Assembly (NCBI GenBank): GCA_946482335.1
Contig: CAMLRG010000027.1
Location: 1-37,629 of the forward strand
Source of the DNA: an uncultured Duganella sp.
GTDB taxonomy: Bacteria > Pseudomonadota > Gammaproteobacteria > Burkholderiales > Burkholderiaceae
Reading direction: 5' to 3'
Length of the DNA: 37,629 nucleotides
Below the pieces are notes generated by a model. That model was not told the origin of the DNA. It did no database searches and saw nothing but the letters and a program-made list of their open reading frames with translations. Below, piece after piece: positions 19,576 through 27,042 of this stretch. Positions within the stretch are counted from its first letter, which is position 1. Every line of letters starts with the position of its first letter. The position numbers were made by a program, and so were the translations under genes.

Positions 19576-21168
19576 ATGGACTTTGACTTGCTTATCGTAG
19601 GACTGGGGCCCGTGGGCGCCGTTGCAGCAAACCTTGCGGGCAGCTGGGGGCTGAAGACGCTGGCCGTCGACAAGATGCTGGACATCTACGACAAACCGCG
19701 CGCCTTCGGCCTGGACCACGAAGTGATGCGCGTGTTCGGCAACATCGGCATCGCCGGCCGGATCGCGGACGCTGTGCTGCCCTACCGAACCTCCGAATAC
19801 CACACCACCGGCGGTGCCGTGGTCAAGCGCATCGCCCCGGCCAGCGCGCCCTATCCGCTCGGATGGGCGTCGAACTATGTGTTTTCCCAGCCTGCCGTTG
19901 AAGGCGCGCTGCGCGGCAATGTCCAGTCCTTCGCCAGCGTCAGCCTGGAGCTGGGCACGGAAGTGCTGTCGCTGGCGCAGCAAGGCGGCGTGGCGACCGC
20001 CCTGCTGCGCGACCGTTCAGGCGCCGAGCGCAGCGTGAGCGCGCGCTACGTGCTGGCCTGCGACGGCGGCACCAGCCCCCTGCGCACCAGCCTCGGGCTG
20101 GAAATGGAAGACATGGCATTCGACGAACCCTGGATGGTGGTCGATGTCCTGGTCAAGCCTGAAGCGCTTGGCCGCCTGCCCGATACCAATGTCCAGTTCT
20201 GCGAAACCGCCCGCCCCAGCAGCTACATCGTCGGCCCCGGCGGCCACCGCCGTTGGGAATTCACCATCAATGAGGGTGAGACGCCGGCCAGCATCCAGCA
20301 GACCGATGCGATCCGGCGCCTGCTCTCGCGCTGGCTGGAACCGCAAGAGTATGAAATCTGGCGCGCCTCCGCCTACCGCTTCCATGCGCTGGTGCTGAAG
20401 ACCTGGCGCCAGGACGGCCTGTTCTTCCTCGGCGACGCGGCCCACATGACGCCGCCCTTCATGGCGCAGGGCATGTGCCAGGGCATCCGTGACGCCGCCA
20501 ACCTGGTCTGGAAGCTTGCCATGGTCAACCAGGGCCTGGCGCCGGACAGCCTGCTCGATACCTACCAGGAAGAGCGCCTGCCGCACGTACGGCAGACCAC
20601 CATGGTGACCAAGGAACTGGGCCAAGTGATCTGCGAGCGCGACCCGGCCCGCGCGGCGGCGCGCGACAGACGCATGCTGGAAGAAATGGCGCAAGCGGCC
20701 GGCCCCACCATCCGCCAGTCGCTGATCCCCGGCCTGACCTCAGGGCTGCTGGCGCCGGCCGATCCGCTTGGCGTGCGCGGCACGCTGTTCCCGCAGCCCT
20801 TCGTCGAAAATCCCCTGGGCCTGGCCGGACTGCTGGACGAGTTCACCGGCGCCGCGTTCCGCCTGGTGGCGGCGCCGGGCACCGAGCTGGAGGCCCTGCG
20901 GCAGGAAATCGGCCGCTATGCCGGCTTCCCCCTGGTACTCGCGCGCCTGGCCGCGCAGGATCAGGATGCCCTCGGGCCGCACGACTTCCGCGAGAGGGAT
21001 GGCGTGCTGGGGGCATGGTTCGACAGGCACGGCTGCCAACTTGCGCTGGTGCGGCCGGACCATTACGTCTTCGGCGGCGCGGCCTCCCTCGCCGGTGGGC
21101 TGGCCCTGCTGCATGCCCTGCGCCAGATGCTGTCCACCAGGGAAAACGGGGCCACGCTCGCCGCCTGA
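19576..21168 (+). CDS. FAD-dependent aromatic hydroxylase, MhpA-like
   Basis: Class A flavoprotein monooxygenase of 530 residues resembling 3-(3-hydroxyphenyl)propionate hydroxylase. All three fingerprints are present: the N-terminal dinucleotide fold FDLLIVGLGPVGAVAANLAG, the DG motif RYVLACDGGTSPLR and the GD motif LFFLGDAAHMTPPFMAQGMCQGIRD. The C-terminal about 130 residues form the thioredoxin-like domain usual in MhpA-type enzymes. It would add a hydroxyl to a phenolic ring using NAD(P)H and O2, preparing it for ring cleavage. GGGAGA 5 bases before the ATG at 19576 favours that start over an ATG at 19558. Third gene of the FAH operon. Confidence 0.9.
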   Translation: MDFDLLIVGLGPVGAVAANLAGSWGLKTLAVDKMLDIYDKPRAFGLDHEVMRVFGNIGIAGRIADAVLPYRTSEYHTTGGAVVKRIAPASAPYPLGWASNYVFSQPAVEGALRGNVQSFASVSLELGTEVLSLAQQGGVATALLRDRSGAERSVSARYVLACDGGTSPLRTSLGLEMEDMAFDEPWMVVDVLVKPEALGRLPDTNVQFCETARPSSYIVGPGGHRRWEFTINEGETPASIQQTDAIRRLLSRWLEPQEYEIWRASAYRFHALVLKTWRQDGLFFLGDAAHMTPPFMAQGMCQGIRDAANLVWKLAMVNQGLAPDSLLDTYQEERLPHVRQTTMVTKELGQVICERDPARAAARDRRMLEEMAQAAGPTIRQSLIPGLTSGLLAPADPLGVRGTLFPQPFVENPLGLAGLLDEFTGAAFRLVAAPGTELEALRQEIGRYAGFPLVLARLAAQDQDALGPHDFRERDGVLGAWFDRHGCQLALVRPDHYVFGGAASLAGGLALLHALRQMLSTRENGATLAA

Positions 21169-21183
21169 GCAGGCACAGTACCT

Positions 21184-21218
21184 GAAATTTGCATTTTAAT
21201 CGATTTTAGGCATAAAAT
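21184..21218. promoter_or_regulatory. Operator pair B upstream of the GntR gene
   Basis: The right box ATTTTAGGCATAAAAT (21203-21218) is a 16-base inverted repeat (6-base arms) one base from the shared motif. The left box around TTTGCAT (core at 21191) is weak overall, but its core lies exactly 19 bp upstream, as at the other sites. TAAAAT in the right box could be a -10 with TTTGCA (21188-21193) as a -35 at 19 bp, so the regulator probably represses itself. Confidence 0.65.
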
Positions 21219-21248
21219 GAGGAATGTGTAGATATTCGGGAATTTGCC

Positions 21249-21950
21249 ATGGCTAACCTGTACGCTGAACCGGCCGAGGGCGCCTCGCTGATCGAGGTCG
21301 CCCTGACCAAAATGAAGCGCTCCATCATTTGCTGCGAGCTCGCCCCTGGCACCAAGCTCAAGGTGGATGCCCTGTCGAAAGCCTATGAGCTGAGCAGCTC
21401 TCCCATCCGCGAAGCATTGAACCGCCTTGCCCAGGAGGGCGTCGTCACTGCCAGCGACAACAAGGGCTTCCGGGTCGCCCCCATCAGCGTTGAAGACTTC
21501 AACGAAATTTCCCGCATCCGCAGCCTGCTCGAGGGCGAGGCCTTGTCCGACGCCATCGCATACGGCGACGATGCCTGGGAAGGCGACGTGCTGGCCGCCT
21601 TCCACCGCCTGAGCGTGGTGGAAAAGCGCCTGGGCAGCGGCCCTGTCGCGCTGGACGACGAATGGGCGGAACGCCACAAGGCCTTCCATTTTGCCCTGTT
21701 TTCGGCTTGCCGCTCCCCGCTCCTGCTCGACATGATCGACTCCCTGTTCGACCGCGCCGAACGCTATCGCCGCTTCTCCGCCCTGCACCGGCAGACCGAG
21801 CGACACAAGGGCAACGAACACCAGGCGCTGATGAAGGCGGCGCTGGGGCGCGAAAAGGACAAGGCGGTAAAACTGCTGCGCCAGCATATCGCACGCACCA
21901 AGGACAGCATCAGCGACGCCGTCGCGCGCCAGCTGGCGACACTCCAATAA
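21249..21950 (+). CDS. GntR-family regulator with FCD domain (FadR/CsiR type)
   Basis: A 233-residue regulator. The winged helix-turn-helix is at about residues 15-80 (APGTKLKVDALSKAYELSSSPIREALNRLAQEGVV), with the GntR signature. The all-helical FCD ligand domain at about 90-215 keeps histidines in AFHFALF, NEHQALM and LLRQHIART that usually bind a metal and a carboxylate ligand. It lies 80 bp after the hydroxylase gene and has its own operator pair. Because the same boxes occur at all four promoter regions of the island, it is the best candidate for their controller, released by a pathway intermediate (inference). The ribosome site is weak (CGGGA). Confidence 0.92.
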   Translation: MANLYAEPAEGASLIEVALTKMKRSIICCELAPGTKLKVDALSKAYELSSSPIREALNRLAQEGVVTASDNKGFRVAPISVEDFNEISRIRSLLEGEALSDAIAYGDDAWEGDVLAAFHRLSVVEKRLGSGPVALDDEWAERHKAFHFALFSACRSPLLLDMIDSLFDRAERYRRFSALHRQTERHKGNEHQALMKAALGREKDKAVKLLRQHIARTKDSISDAVARQLATLQ

Positions 21951-21976
21951 ATAAAGGGGTACGTCCCCATTTATTT
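21949..21976. repeat. Hairpin element after the GntR gene
   Basis: AAATAAAGGGG and CCCCATTTATTT form a stem with one bulged base around TACGT. The left arm contains the end of the gntR stop codon. No T-run follows on the plus strand, so it is not a classical terminator, although it could act as a weak one. The GGGGTACGTCCCC core looks like a dispersed intergenic palindrome. Confidence 0.5.
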
Positions 21977-21977
21977 G

Positions 21978-22003
21978 AAAAAAGGCGGGCCGTGCGGCCC
22001 GCC
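21978..22003 (-). terminator. Intrinsic terminator of the ADH-NTF2-VOC operon
   Basis: On the minus strand GGCGGGCC and GGCCCGCC (8-bp perfect stem, 4-base loop; plus positions 21984-22003) are followed by six T residues, beginning 2 bases after the VOC stop codon. A strong Rho-independent terminator for the minus-strand genes. It lacks a T-run in the other direction. Confidence 0.9.
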
Positions 22004-22005
22004 CT

Positions 22006-22548
22006 TCAGGATGCCAGGAACTTCCTGCGCCACTCCTCCAGCGGCATGAAGGTCGGATCGCTGCGGCAGATCGCTTCCGTCTCACGCATGATCTCTTCGT
22101 CGCTCTGCTCCAGGTCGAGCGGGTCGCCGTGCGGCTGCGCTACGTAAAACGGCGTGTCCGTATACACTTCAACGGTATTGCCCTCCGGGTCGGAGAAATA
22201 GATGGACAGCGAGTTGCCATGATTCAGGCCGCGCATCTGCATCGCGCCCGATGCCAGCGCCAGCGTCCGGATATCGCGCAGGTTCTGGATGGCCGGCACG
22301 ATGAAGGATACCTGCATCACCGTGCTGAAGGTGGCCTCAGGCGGCCGGCCCGAGGCCAGCACCAGTTGGTGGTGCTGCTCCGGACTGGCGCTCAGGAATA
22401 CCAGTTCGCTCTTGAAATTGCGCCCAAGCCCGCGATCGGTGATGGTCAGGCCGAATACGCTGGTATAAAAGCCCACCATCTTTTCCAGATCGGTCACAAA
22501 GATGCCGAAATGGGACGGCGTCGGCCGCGTCACCGTCTGAGAAAGCAT
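22006..22548 (-). CDS. VOC-superfamily protein (glyoxalase/extradiol dioxygenase fold)
   Basis: A 180-residue protein made of two beta-alpha-beta-beta-beta modules. Module 1 starts SHFGIFVTDLEKMVGFYTSVFGL (His13), and module 2 ends SIYFSDPEGNTVEVYTD (Glu127). These match two of the usual metal ligands. His59/His60 fill the position at the end of module 1. The usual His opening module 2 appears to be Gln79 (VMQVSFIV). Small one-domain extradiol dioxygenases of this size exist, so it might cleave the ring made by the MhpA-like hydroxylase, but the altered ligand makes that uncertain. ATG at 22548 follows AAGGGAG; an ATG at 22566 lacks a ribosome site. Last gene before the terminator. Confidence 0.82.
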   Translation of the reverse strand: MLSQTVTRPTPSHFGIFVTDLEKMVGFYTSVFGLTITDRGLGRNFKSELVFLSASPEQHHQLVLASGRPPEATFSTVMQVSFIVPAIQNLRDIRTLALASGAMQMRGLNHGNSLSIYFSDPEGNTVEVYTDTPFYVAQPHGDPLDLEQSDEEIMRETEAICRSDPTFMPLEEWRRKFLAS

Positions 22549-22569
22549 TGCCACTCCCTTATCCATGTC

Positions 22570-22944
22570 TCAGGCAGCCTTCACGGATGTCGATTGCCAG
22601 TTGACGACTTGCCAAGCGCTGCCGTTCTTCAGCCAGTGTATCGTAAAGCGGTTCTTCAGGCGGCGTACCTCACCGGCGCTTTCCAGCTTCATGTCAGCGA
22701 TGCCGCCAACGATGGCCGTGTCGCCATAGAAGCGCACCAGTTGTTCCGAACAGTTGATTTCCAGGTAACGCGTCTTGCCGGAGCCGATGGTCTGCAGCAC
22801 ACCGGCCTTGCCGTCCATATTCGCCGAGGCATGGATCCACACCATGTCGTCGGCAAAGAGCCGGGTCAGGGCCGGCAAGTCGGCCCCCACCATGGCCTGG
22901 CAGCGGGTCTTTTCGAGTTGCAGGATGTCTTCCGTATTTGCCAT
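22570..22944 (-). CDS. NTF2-like (SnoaL/DUF4440) family protein
   Basis: A 124-residue cone-shaped alpha+beta protein of the NTF2 superfamily. It has the early helices EDILQLEKTRCQAMVGADLPALTRLFADDMVWIHAS and the C-terminal strands RFTIHWLKNGSAWQVVNWQST typical of the DUF4440/SnoaL-like group. Members include isomerases, dehydratases and cyclases as well as ligand-binding proteins. Here it lies between an alcohol dehydrogenase (13-bp gap) and a VOC protein (21-bp gap), which suggests a catalytic or binding role in the same pathway. No catalytic residue set can be assigned. Confidence 0.82.
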   Translation of the reverse strand: MANTEDILQLEKTRCQAMVGADLPALTRLFADDMVWIHASANMDGKAGVLQTIGSGKTRYLEINCSEQLVRFYGDTAIVGGIADMKLESAGEVRRLKNRFTIHWLKNGSAWQVVNWQSTSVKAA

Positions 22945-22957
22945 TTTCCGCTCCCGC

Positions 22958-24076
22958 TCAAGGGTTGATCACATAGTTGCTGAAACCGCCGTTGCGGCTG
23001 GCGATGCCGGAAATCGCCTGGTTGACATCATCCAGCGGGAACTTGTGGTGCTCGAAGACGGACAGGTTCAGCGTGCCGGCCGCCGCCATGTCGGCCATAT
23101 CCTGGCCCTCGCCGGCCGTGAACCATGCCGAGCCTTCGATGGTCTGCTGCTGGTCCATCATGGTGTGCAAGTCCATCGGCACCGCTCCCGCCGTGGCGCC
23201 GATATTGAAGGCGCGGCCGCCGCGCTTGAGTGCGCGCACCCCCTGCAGCAAGGCTTCGTGCGGGGAGCCGGGCCCCAGGCAATCGACAAACACGTCGGCG
23301 CCCAGCCCACCCGTCACGTCGCGCACCCAGGCGTCGATGGCGCCGCCCTCGGCGGTCGAGAACACCTGGATGCGCGACGGCGCCAGTTCCCTCACCTTTT
23401 CCAGCAGCGCCAGATTGCGCGCGGTGCCAAGGATGCGGGTGGCGCCCATGGCCAGGCCGAACAAGGCCGCGCCCAGTCCCAGTGTGCCGCTGATGCCGTT
23501 GATGAGCACAGTCTTGCCGGGGGCGACGCCGCCCTTGCGCATGGCGGAATAAGCCGTGCCAAGGTAGCCGAAACGGGCCGCCTGGTCGAAGCTGACGTTG
23601 TCGGGCAGGCGAACCAGGGCATACTGCGGCGCAGTCATGTATTCGCCCAGGCCGCCGTAGGGGTAATCCTTGAAGATCTTCAGCGAATTCTGCGAGAAGC
23701 CGAAATAGCCATTGAAGGTGTAGTAGTTACAGTTGATCAGGTCACCCGAGCGGCAGGCGCGGCACCCGCCGCAGTAGCGCCCCGGGTTGACGTAGACCCG
23801 CTCCCCTACCTTCCAGTCGTGCACCTGAGCGCCGACCGCGGCAATCTCGCCGGCCGGATCGAGGCCGAAGATGGCCGGCAGCGGCGGCAACGGCAGTTCA
23901 GGGAACCACGTCGTCCAGTTGGCCAGGATATTGCCAAGGTTCGGCACAATGCCGCAGGATCGCACGCGCACCAGCACGTCGTTCGGGCCCGGCGCAGGCA
24001 CAGGGATCTGCTCGATCTGCATCGGGCCGCCGACTTTGTGCATGCGCGCCACTTTCATCATTTTTTCCATCTTCAA
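22958..24076 (-). CDS. Zinc-type alcohol dehydrogenase (MDR family) with altered catalytic site
   Basis: A 372-residue medium-chain dehydrogenase/reductase. The structural zinc lobe is intact, with Cys102, Cys105, Cys108 and Cys116 in YCGGCRACRSGDLINC. The Rossmann fold lies at about 185-290 (KTVLINGISGTLGLGAALFG). The first catalytic-zinc ligand Cys41 (SCGIVP) is kept, but the normal GHE motif reads GLD (Leu72-Asp73), so the His ligand is absent. It may bind no catalytic zinc or use another ligand. A good AGGAG lies upstream of the ATG at 24076. First gene of a three-gene set driven from operator pair C. Confidence 0.87.
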   Translation of the reverse strand: MKMEKMMKVARMHKVGGPMQIEQIPVPAPGPNDVLVRVRSCGIVPNLGNILANWTTWFPELPLPPLPAIFGLDPAGEIAAVGAQVHDWKVGERVYVNPGRYCGGCRACRSGDLINCNYYTFNGYFGFSQNSLKIFKDYPYGGLGEYMTAPQYALVRLPDNVSFDQAARFGYLGTAYSAMRKGGVAPGKTVLINGISGTLGLGAALFGLAMGATRILGTARNLALLEKVRELAPSRIQVFSTAEGGAIDAWVRDVTGGLGADVFVDCLGPGSPHEALLQGVRALKRGGRAFNIGATAGAVPMDLHTMMDQQQTIEGSAWFTAGEGQDMADMAAAGTLNLSVFEHHKFPLDDVNQAISGIASRNGGFSNYVINP

Positions 24077-24114
24077 GTCTCCTCAAGTTTTCCTTGCAAC
24101 GTTATTGTTGCCTC

Positions 24115-24148
24115 ATTTTACGCATAAATTTTAAATTATGCAGAAAAT
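24115..24148. promoter_or_regulatory. Operator pair C upstream of the alcohol dehydrogenase gene
   Basis: ATTTTACGCATAAATT (24115-24130) and AAATTATGCAGAAAAT (24133-24148) match the shared motif at 14 and 13 of 16 positions, with cores 18 bp apart. On the minus strand the first box supplies TAAAATGAGG, identical over 10 bases to the promoter of the GntR gene and a likely -10. The second box overlaps the stop codon of the Cache-protein gene, so this is an internal promoter within a long minus-strand gene run. Confidence 0.7.
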
Positions 24149-24600
24149 TATCGTTGACCGTAAACTCCCGTCAGCACGATGACATCGCCGCTCCGTTCGA
24201 CGTAGCTGGCGCGGTGCGACAGGGCCCCGGTTTCAGGGTGCGGCCAGATGAAATCCACCCAGCCCTTGCCCTTGGACTTTGCCAGCTCGATCTCCCAACG
24301 CACGAAGTGCTTGCCGTGCATGTCCTTGATGTCCAGCAGCGATTTGCCGACCATCCTGGGCTTGTTGCCGGCGGCCAGCACCACGCCCTGCATGTCCAGC
24401 GCCACGATATACAGCTCGCCGGCGACGAAGCGGCCCTTGGGATTGTTGAATTCCTCCAGCGCCCTGGACCTGCCCTGCTGGTCCAGGAAGGACACAGCCT
24501 TCCTGACAAAGGCTTCGGCCTCCTCGCGCGTGGCCGGTTCCGCCCAGGCCAGCGGCATCGGCATGAGTGCCAGCAGAACGGCAATGGCTTTCATCCTCAT
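24148..24600 (-). CDS. Periplasmic single-Cache (sCache_2) protein
   Basis: A 150-residue protein with a signal peptide (about residues 1-20, cleavage near LAWA-EP) followed by one complete Cache domain. The hallmark pattern is visible: VRKAVSFLDQQGRSRALEEF, NNPKGRFVAGELYIVALDMQG, KSLLDIKDMHGKHFVRWEIE, KGKGWVDFIWPHPETG and SYVERSGDVIVLTGVYG. Cache domains usually form the sensing half of membrane receptors; here there is no membrane anchor or output domain, so it is a free periplasmic ligand-binding protein. The start overlaps the RND gene stop as ATGA, which suggests that it works with that transporter. Confidence 0.88.
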   Translation of the reverse strand: MRMKAIAVLLALMPMPLAWAEPATREEAEAFVRKAVSFLDQQGRSRALEEFNNPKGRFVAGELYIVALDMQGVVLAAGNKPRMVGKSLLDIKDMHGKHFVRWEIELAKSKGKGWVDFIWPHPETGALSHRASYVERSGDVIVLTGVYGQR

Positions 24601-27029
24601 GATCCGCCTCCCGCGCTGAGCCGCACCGGGGCGGCGCTGGGCGCCGCGGCGGGCGTGCGCCTGCCGCGCGGCTGCAGCAGGAAATGCGCCAGCGCCGGCA
24701 GCAGGATCAGGGCGCCAAGCATGTTCCAGATAAACATGAAGGCCAGTAGGATGCCCATATCGGCCTGGAACTTGATTGGCGACAGTCCCCAGGTCGCCAC
24801 GGCCGCACCCAGCGTGACGCCGGTCAGCACCACGACCTTGCCGGTGAAGAGCAAAGCCTTGTAATAGGCCTGAGACAGGCTGGCACCGCGCCGCATCTCA
24901 GCCAGCGTTACCGACACCACATACAGCGCATAGTCGACGCCGATCCCCACGCCCAAGGCGATTACCGGCAGCGTCGCCACCTTGACACCGATGCCCAGCG
25001 CCACCATCAAGGCCTCGCACAGCACGGACGTCAGCATCAACGGGAGCACGGCGCAGATCACCGCACACCAGGAGCGGAAGGTGATGAAGGCCAGCAGGAT
25101 CACCGCCGCATACACCAGGAGCAGCATCTGCGTATTGGCCTTCCTGACCACGATATTGGTGGCAGCCTCGATGCCCGCATTGCCCGCGGCGGGCAGGAAT
25201 TGCAGCTCCCTGGAGTTGTTCTTTGCCGCGAACGCCTCCACGGCACGCACCACCGCGTCCAGCGTGTCGGCCTTGTGGTCCTTCAGGTAGACATGCACCG
25301 TCAGCAGGTCGCAATTCTGGTTCAGCAGTTCGCGCGGCGCACGCGTGGTGATCGCGTTCAGCATGTCCTGCGAGCGCGGCAAGTCGAACCATTTCAGGCT
25401 GCCTTCGTTCATGCCTGCCGACGTGCGCTTGCTCAGTGTGGCATAGGAATTGGTCGATTCCACGCCCGGCAGCTGCTGCAGTTGCCACTCCAGCGCCTCC
25501 ACCTGTGCCAGCACGCTGTAGTTGGCGCACATGTATTGCGGGGTCCGTACCATGACCACGAAGTTGTCGCTGCTGGCGGCATAATTCGCCGCCATGAAGG
25601 CGCTGTCGCGGTTATAGCGCGCATCAGGCCGCAGCTCGGGCGCGCCGGGATCGAGGTCGCCGATCTTCAGGTGCATGCTGGCAGCGCCGCCGCCGGCCGC
25701 CAGCACCAGCGCCGCTGCGACCGCAGCGCTGGCCCAGCGCCGGCCCGTGAACAGGTCGAGGAAGGCCCAGAAGCGGTGCTTGCGCGGCGCGCCGGCGGCA
25801 TCGGTGCCCTCCTCGTCGCGCAGGCTGCGCAGCGCCGCCACCGGGCTCACGCCCGAATAGGACAGCAGCACGGGGAGCAGGATCAGATTGGTGAAGATCA
25901 GCACCGCCACCCCGATGCTGGCGGCAATGGCCAGGTCATGGATGACGGGGATGTCGATCACCATCAGCACCGCAAAGCCGACCGCATCGGCCAGCAGCGC
26001 CGTCAGGCCGGCCAGGAACAGGCGGCGGAACGTGAAGCGCGCCGCCACCAGCTTGTGCGCGCCGCGCCCGATATCCTGCATGATGCCGTTCATCTTCTGC
26101 GCGCCATGGCTCATGCCGATGGCAAAAACGAGGAAGGGCAGCAGCACGGAATACGGATCGAGATCGTAACCCAGCAAGGGCAGCAGACCAAGCAGCCAGA
26201 CCGCAGCCACCAGCGAACATGACACCACCAGCGCCGTGCTGCGCATGCAGCGCGTGTACCACAGCAACACAGCGGTACAGATGGCCAGTGCCATGCCGAA
26301 GAACAGCAGCACCTGCTGCATGCCTTCGATCAGGTCGCCCACCACCTTGGCGAAGCCGGTGATGTGGACACGCACGCCTTGCGCCTCGTACTTTTGGCGC
26401 AGTTGCTCGAGCCGTTCGGACAAAGCGGCGTAGTCCAGGCGCTTGGCGCCATCCGCTTCCATCAATGGCACCACGATCACGCTGGACTTGAAATTAGGCG
26501 CCACCAGAGCCCCGATCTCGCCCGAGCGTTCGATGTTTGCCCGCAGTTGCTCCAGGCTCGCTGGCGCGCCATCGAAGCCGTCCGGGATCACCGGGCCGCC
26601 ATCCAAGCCCTCTTCGGTCACGCCGATCCAGCGCACGGCCGGCATCCAGAGCGACTTCATGAAGGAGCGGTCGACGCCCGGCAGCAGGAAGACTTCATCG
26701 TTCAGCTTGCGCAGCGTTTCCATGTAGCGGGCGCTGTAGATCGTGCCTTCCCCCGCTTCCACGGCAATGCGCAATGTATTGCCCAGCCCCGCCAGGTCGG
26801 CCTTGTGCGCCTTATAGTTGACCACATAGGGGTGTTTGGCGGGGATCATGCGTTCGAAGCTGGGATTGAGCCGCACGCCCAGCGCCTGCCAGGCCAGCAC
26901 CAGGGTGGCCACGACAAACACTGCCAGGACGGCAATGCGGTGGTTGAACACCAGGCGTTCGACCACCGAGCCGGAGCGCCGGTCGAATTCGCCCAAACTG
27001 GCGCTGGCCGGGTTTTCTGTTTTCTTCAT
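24597..27029 (-). CDS. RND-superfamily transporter, MMPL type
   Basis: An 810-residue inner-membrane protein with duplicated architecture: one transmembrane helix at about 30-50, a large periplasmic loop, five or six helices at about 225-400, a cytoplasmic linker, a helix near 445, a second periplasmic loop and a final helix bundle at about 625-790. The MMPL/hopanoid-transporter-like segments LLPFLVFAIGMSHGAQKMNGI and IALGVGIGVDYALYVVSVTLAEMRRG are clear. Proton-driven movement of hydrophobic molecules is the general role of the family. Its partners upstream (DUF1302, DUF1329, YCF48-like) and downstream (Cache protein) suggest a trans-envelope assembly; direction of transport is not certain. 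Confidence 0.93.
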   Translation of the reverse strand: MKKTENPASASLGEFDRRSGSVVERLVFNHRIAVLAVFVVATLVLAWQALGVRLNPSFERMIPAKHPYVVNYKAHKADLAGLGNTLRIAVEAGEGTIYSARYMETLRKLNDEVFLLPGVDRSFMKSLWMPAVRWIGVTEEGLDGGPVIPDGFDGAPASLEQLRANIERSGEIGALVAPNFKSSVIVVPLMEADGAKRLDYAALSERLEQLRQKYEAQGVRVHITGFAKVVGDLIEGMQQVLLFFGMALAICTAVLLWYTRCMRSTALVVSCSLVAAVWLLGLLPLLGYDLDPYSVLLPFLVFAIGMSHGAQKMNGIMQDIGRGAHKLVAARFTFRRLFLAGLTALLADAVGFAVLMVIDIPVIHDLAIAASIGVAVLIFTNLILLPVLLSYSGVSPVAALRSLRDEEGTDAAGAPRKHRFWAFLDLFTGRRWASAAVAAALVLAAGGGAASMHLKIGDLDPGAPELRPDARYNRDSAFMAANYAASSDNFVVMVRTPQYMCANYSVLAQVEALEWQLQQLPGVESTNSYATLSKRTSAGMNEGSLKWFDLPRSQDMLNAITTRAPRELLNQNCDLLTVHVYLKDHKADTLDAVVRAVEAFAAKNNSRELQFLPAAGNAGIEAATNIVVRKANTQMLLLVYAAVILLAFITFRSWCAVICAVLPLMLTSVLCEALMVALGIGVKVATLPVIALGVGIGVDYALYVVSVTLAEMRRGASLSQAYYKALLFTGKVVVLTGVTLGAAVATWGLSPIKFQADMGILLAFMFIWNMLGALILLPALAHFLLQPRGRRTPAAAPSAAPVRLSAGGGS

Positions 27030-27042
27030 GGTGTTGCCGCTT

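Noticed and set aside
18055..19983. A 642-codon minus-strand frame across the aldehyde dehydrogenase and hydroxylase genes.
   Set aside because: It crosses two well-supported genes and a junction between them with no domain or ribosome site; it is a GC-driven shadow.
21949..21976. A standard terminator for the GntR gene.
   Set aside because: The hairpin has a bulge and is followed on the plus strand by G and A residues rather than a T-run, so it is listed as a hairpin element only. The clear terminator nearby belongs to the opposite strand.
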